NCBI GenBank assembly: GCA_947038155.1
Contig: CAMQVH010000006.1
Span: 62,001 to 126,000 of the forward strand
Length of the DNA: 64,000 bases
Reading direction: 5' to 3'
DNA from: an uncultured Bacteroides sp.
GTDB lineage: Bacteria > Bacteroidota > Bacteroidia > Bacteroidales > Bacteroidaceae
The notes under the pieces are model-generated. The model saw only the letters and a program-made list of their open reading frames with translations. It made no database searches and was not told where the DNA came from. Made by a program: the position numbers and the translations under genes. The first letter of the stretch is position 1, and every line of letters starts with the position of its first letter. Positions 62,246-64,000 of this stretch are shown here, one piece after another.

Positions 62246-63442
62246 ATGGAACATAAAACAAGAATTAAAGGAAATGTCCACTATGTGGGAGTGAATGACC
62301 GTAACAAGCACAGATTTGAAGGGATGTGGCCATTGCCCTATGGAGTTTCATATAACTCTTATCTGATTGACGATGAAATGGTGGCATTGGTGGATACGGT
62401 AGATATTTGTTATTTTGAAATCTACTTACGTAAGATCAAGCAAGTGATTGGAGAACGTCCCATTAATTATTTGATTATAAATCATATGGAACCGGATCAT
62501 TCGGGAGCTATCCGACTGATTAAACAACATTATCCGGAAATTATTATCGTGGGTAATAAGCAGACATTCGGTATGATTGAAGGTTTCTACGGTGTAACCG
62601 GTGAACAGTATCTGGTAAAGGAAGGTGATTTCTTAACTTTGGGGCATCATAAGCTGCGTTTTTATATGACTCCGATGGTACATTGGCCGGAAACGATGAT
62701 GACTTTTGATGAAACGGACGGTATTCTTTTCTCCGGTGACGGATTCGGATGTTTCGGTACGCTGGATGGCGGTTTCCTGGATACCCGTATGAACGTAGAT
62801 AAGTATTGGGGAGAAATGGTTCGCTACTATTCAAATATCGTTGGTAAATATGGAAGTCCTGTGCAAAAAGCGTTGCAGAAACTCGGCGGACTTCCTATTT
62901 CTGCTATTTGTTCTACCCATGGTCCGGTATGGACGGAGAATATAGCCAAAGTGATAGGTATTTATGACCGTTTGAGCCGTTATGATGCGGACGAGGGCGT
63001 AGTTATCGCATACGGAAGCATGTATGGAAATACGGAACAAATGGCTGAGACTATTGCGGCAGAACTTTCGGCACAAGGGGTCAAGAACATCGTTATGCAC
63101 AATGTGACGAAGAGCCATCCTTCTTATATCATAGCGGATATTTTCCGTTATAAGGGATTAATCATCGGTTCTCCTACTTACAGCAACCAGATTTTCCCGG
63201 AAGTGGAAGCGTTGCTTTCAAAGATTCTGTTGCGTGAGGTGAAAGGTCGCTATTTAGGCTATTTTGGTTCTTTCACATGGGCAGGTGCTGCTGTGAAGCG
63301 TATGGCTGAATTTGCAGAAAAGAGCAAATTTGAATTGATAGGCGACCCGGTAGAGATGAAGCAGGCGATGAAGGACATTACCTATACCCAATGCGAAAAT
63401 CTGGCACGTGCCATGGCGGAACGCTTGAAGAAAGACCGTTAA
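62246..63442 (+). CDS. A-type flavoprotein (FprA-like diiron oxidoreductase)
   Basis: A 398-residue flavodiiron protein. The N-terminal metallo-beta-lactamase-like domain carries the diiron motif H80-x-E82-x-D84-H85 (NHMEPDHSG), further ligands at MVHWPETM and the CSTHGPVW histidine. The C-terminal flavodoxin domain (from about 250) starts VIAYGSMYGNTEQMAETIAAEL. These enzymes reduce O2 to water or NO to N2O and protect anaerobes from transient exposure. No fused rubredoxin is present, so electrons come from a separate rubredoxin or similar carrier. Confidence 0.93.
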   Translation: MEHKTRIKGNVHYVGVNDRNKHRFEGMWPLPYGVSYNSYLIDDEMVALVDTVDICYFEIYLRKIKQVIGERPINYLIINHMEPDHSGAIRLIKQHYPEIIIVGNKQTFGMIEGFYGVTGEQYLVKEGDFLTLGHHKLRFYMTPMVHWPETMMTFDETDGILFSGDGFGCFGTLDGGFLDTRMNVDKYWGEMVRYYSNIVGKYGSPVQKALQKLGGLPISAICSTHGPVWTENIAKVIGIYDRLSRYDADEGVVIAYGSMYGNTEQMAETIAAELSAQGVKNIVMHNVTKSHPSYIIADIFRYKGLIIGSPTYSNQIFPEVEALLSKILLREVKGRYLGYFGSFTWAGAAVKRMAEFAEKSKFELIGDPVEMKQAMKDITYTQCENLARAMAERLKKDR

Positions 63443-63493
63443 AACTGTGAATGAGATAATATATTTATTACTAACCTATAAAACAATCGACTT

Positions 63494-64000
63494 ATGAGAT
63501 TAATTATTCAACCGGACTACCAGTCCGTATCTCAGTGGGCTGCACATTATGTTGCTGCAAAAATAAAGGCTGCCAATCCGACTCCTGAGAAACCATTTGT
63601 ATTGGGTTGCCCTACAGGTTCTTCTCCTCTGGGTATGTACAAAGCGTTGATTGACTTGAATAAGAAAGGTATCGTTTCCTTCCAGAATGTGGTAACATTC
63701 AACATGGACGAATATGTAGGATTGCCGAAAGAACATCCGGAAAGCTACTATTCTTTTATGTGGAATAACTTTTTCAGCCATATCGACATCAAACCGGAGA
63801 ATACAAATATCCTGAATGGCAATGCTCCTGACTTGGATGCTGAATGTGCACGTTATGAAGAAAAGATCAAGTCTTACGGTGGTATCGACTTGTTTATGGG
63901 TGGTATCGGCCCTGACGGACATATCGCATTCAACGAACCGGGATCTTCATTGACTTCACGCACTCGTCAGAAAACATTGACAATGGATACTATCATTGCC
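63494..64000 (+). CDS. nagB: Glucosamine-6-phosphate deaminase, N-terminal part
   Basis: The first 169 codons of NagB, cut by the window edge. It converts glucosamine 6-phosphate to fructose 6-phosphate and ammonia. Active-site segments visible are [12 protein letters not shown] (phosphate loop), FNMDEYVGL (catalytic Asp) and [14 protein letters not shown]. The normal length is about 265-270 residues, so roughly 100 residues lie beyond 64000. It is absent from the supplied ORF track, presumably because it has no stop in the window. It is 51 bp after the flavoprotein gene. Confidence 0.95.
   Translation, partial: MRLIIQPDYQSVSQWAAHYVAAKIKAANPTPEKPFVLGCPTGSSPLGMYKALIDLNKKGIVSFQNVVTFNMDEYVGLPKEHPESYYSFMWNNFFSHIDIKPENTNILNGNAPDLDAECARYEEKIKSYGGIDLFMGGIGPDGHIAFNEPGSSLTSRTRQKTLTMDTIIA

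Noticed and set aside
1-64000. tRNA, rRNA, tmRNA or riboswitch
   Set aside because: Intergenic regions were read for cloverleaf-like or known conserved cores and none was recognised; a covariance-model scan would be needed to be certain.

Overview
The window reads as chromosomal DNA of a gut Bacteroides, most like the B. thetaiotaomicron/ovatus group. The evidence is SusC/SusD pairs, a hybrid two-component (HTCS) regulator, a murF-alr fusion, DUF1573 and GSCFA proteins, a nuo operon without nuoEFG, and repeated matches to the Bacteroides -7 promoter element TAnnTTTG. No rRNA, tRNA, insertion sequence, integrase or CRISPR array was seen.

Layout. 1-6.5 kb: DUF1573 protein, MeaB GTPase, and a large secreted GH2 beta-galactosidase with a discoidin-like tail. 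6.5-11 kb: an EamA exporter, then a co-directional set of ABC-type ATPase, DUF4435/TOPRIM protein and MscS channel; the first two resemble a PARIS/OLD-like defence pair. 11-11.7 kb: a decayed patch with an internally deleted AraC regulator, an array of five palindromes on a strict 22-bp pitch, and a histidine-kinase tail. 11.7-21.8 kb (minus): complex I core nuoA-B-CD-H-I-J-K-L-M-N. 22-27.2 kb (minus): a small hypothetical protein and dxs-trkA-trkH. 27.2-35.4 kb (plus): GSCFA, murF-alr, tatA, tatC and a helicase-nuclease. 35.4-35.8 kb: an intergenic region with a possible small RNA. 35.8-60.4 kb: a pectin (homogalacturonan-type) utilisation locus. 60.4-61.2 kb: a decayed LiaF-like gene. 61.2 kb to the end: a radical SAM protein, an A-type flavoprotein and the start of nagB.

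How the pectin locus fits together. SusC/SusD and a surface lipoprotein would capture oligogalacturonides cut by two PL1 lyase lipoproteins. Two CE8 methylesterases, one fused to a CE12 acetylesterase, strip substituents. GH105 releases the terminal unsaturated uronate. KduI, which here carries a signal peptide, would isomerise it, and an ExuT-like transporter and/or an orphan galactitol-type EIIC would import the product. The HTCS probably controls the locus. A related A-tract/TGCAC motif lies upstream of both the GH105 and susC genes.

The least expected signals are non-coding. One is a family of 18-bp GTTTCC-N6-GGAAAC palindromes with 4-bp spacers, present as 22-bp-phased arrays at two unrelated sites. 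The other is degenerate heptanucleotide repeats in at least six places, several as inverted pairs, one reading in frame through murF-alr. All functional statements are inferred from the sequence alone; no database search was run.
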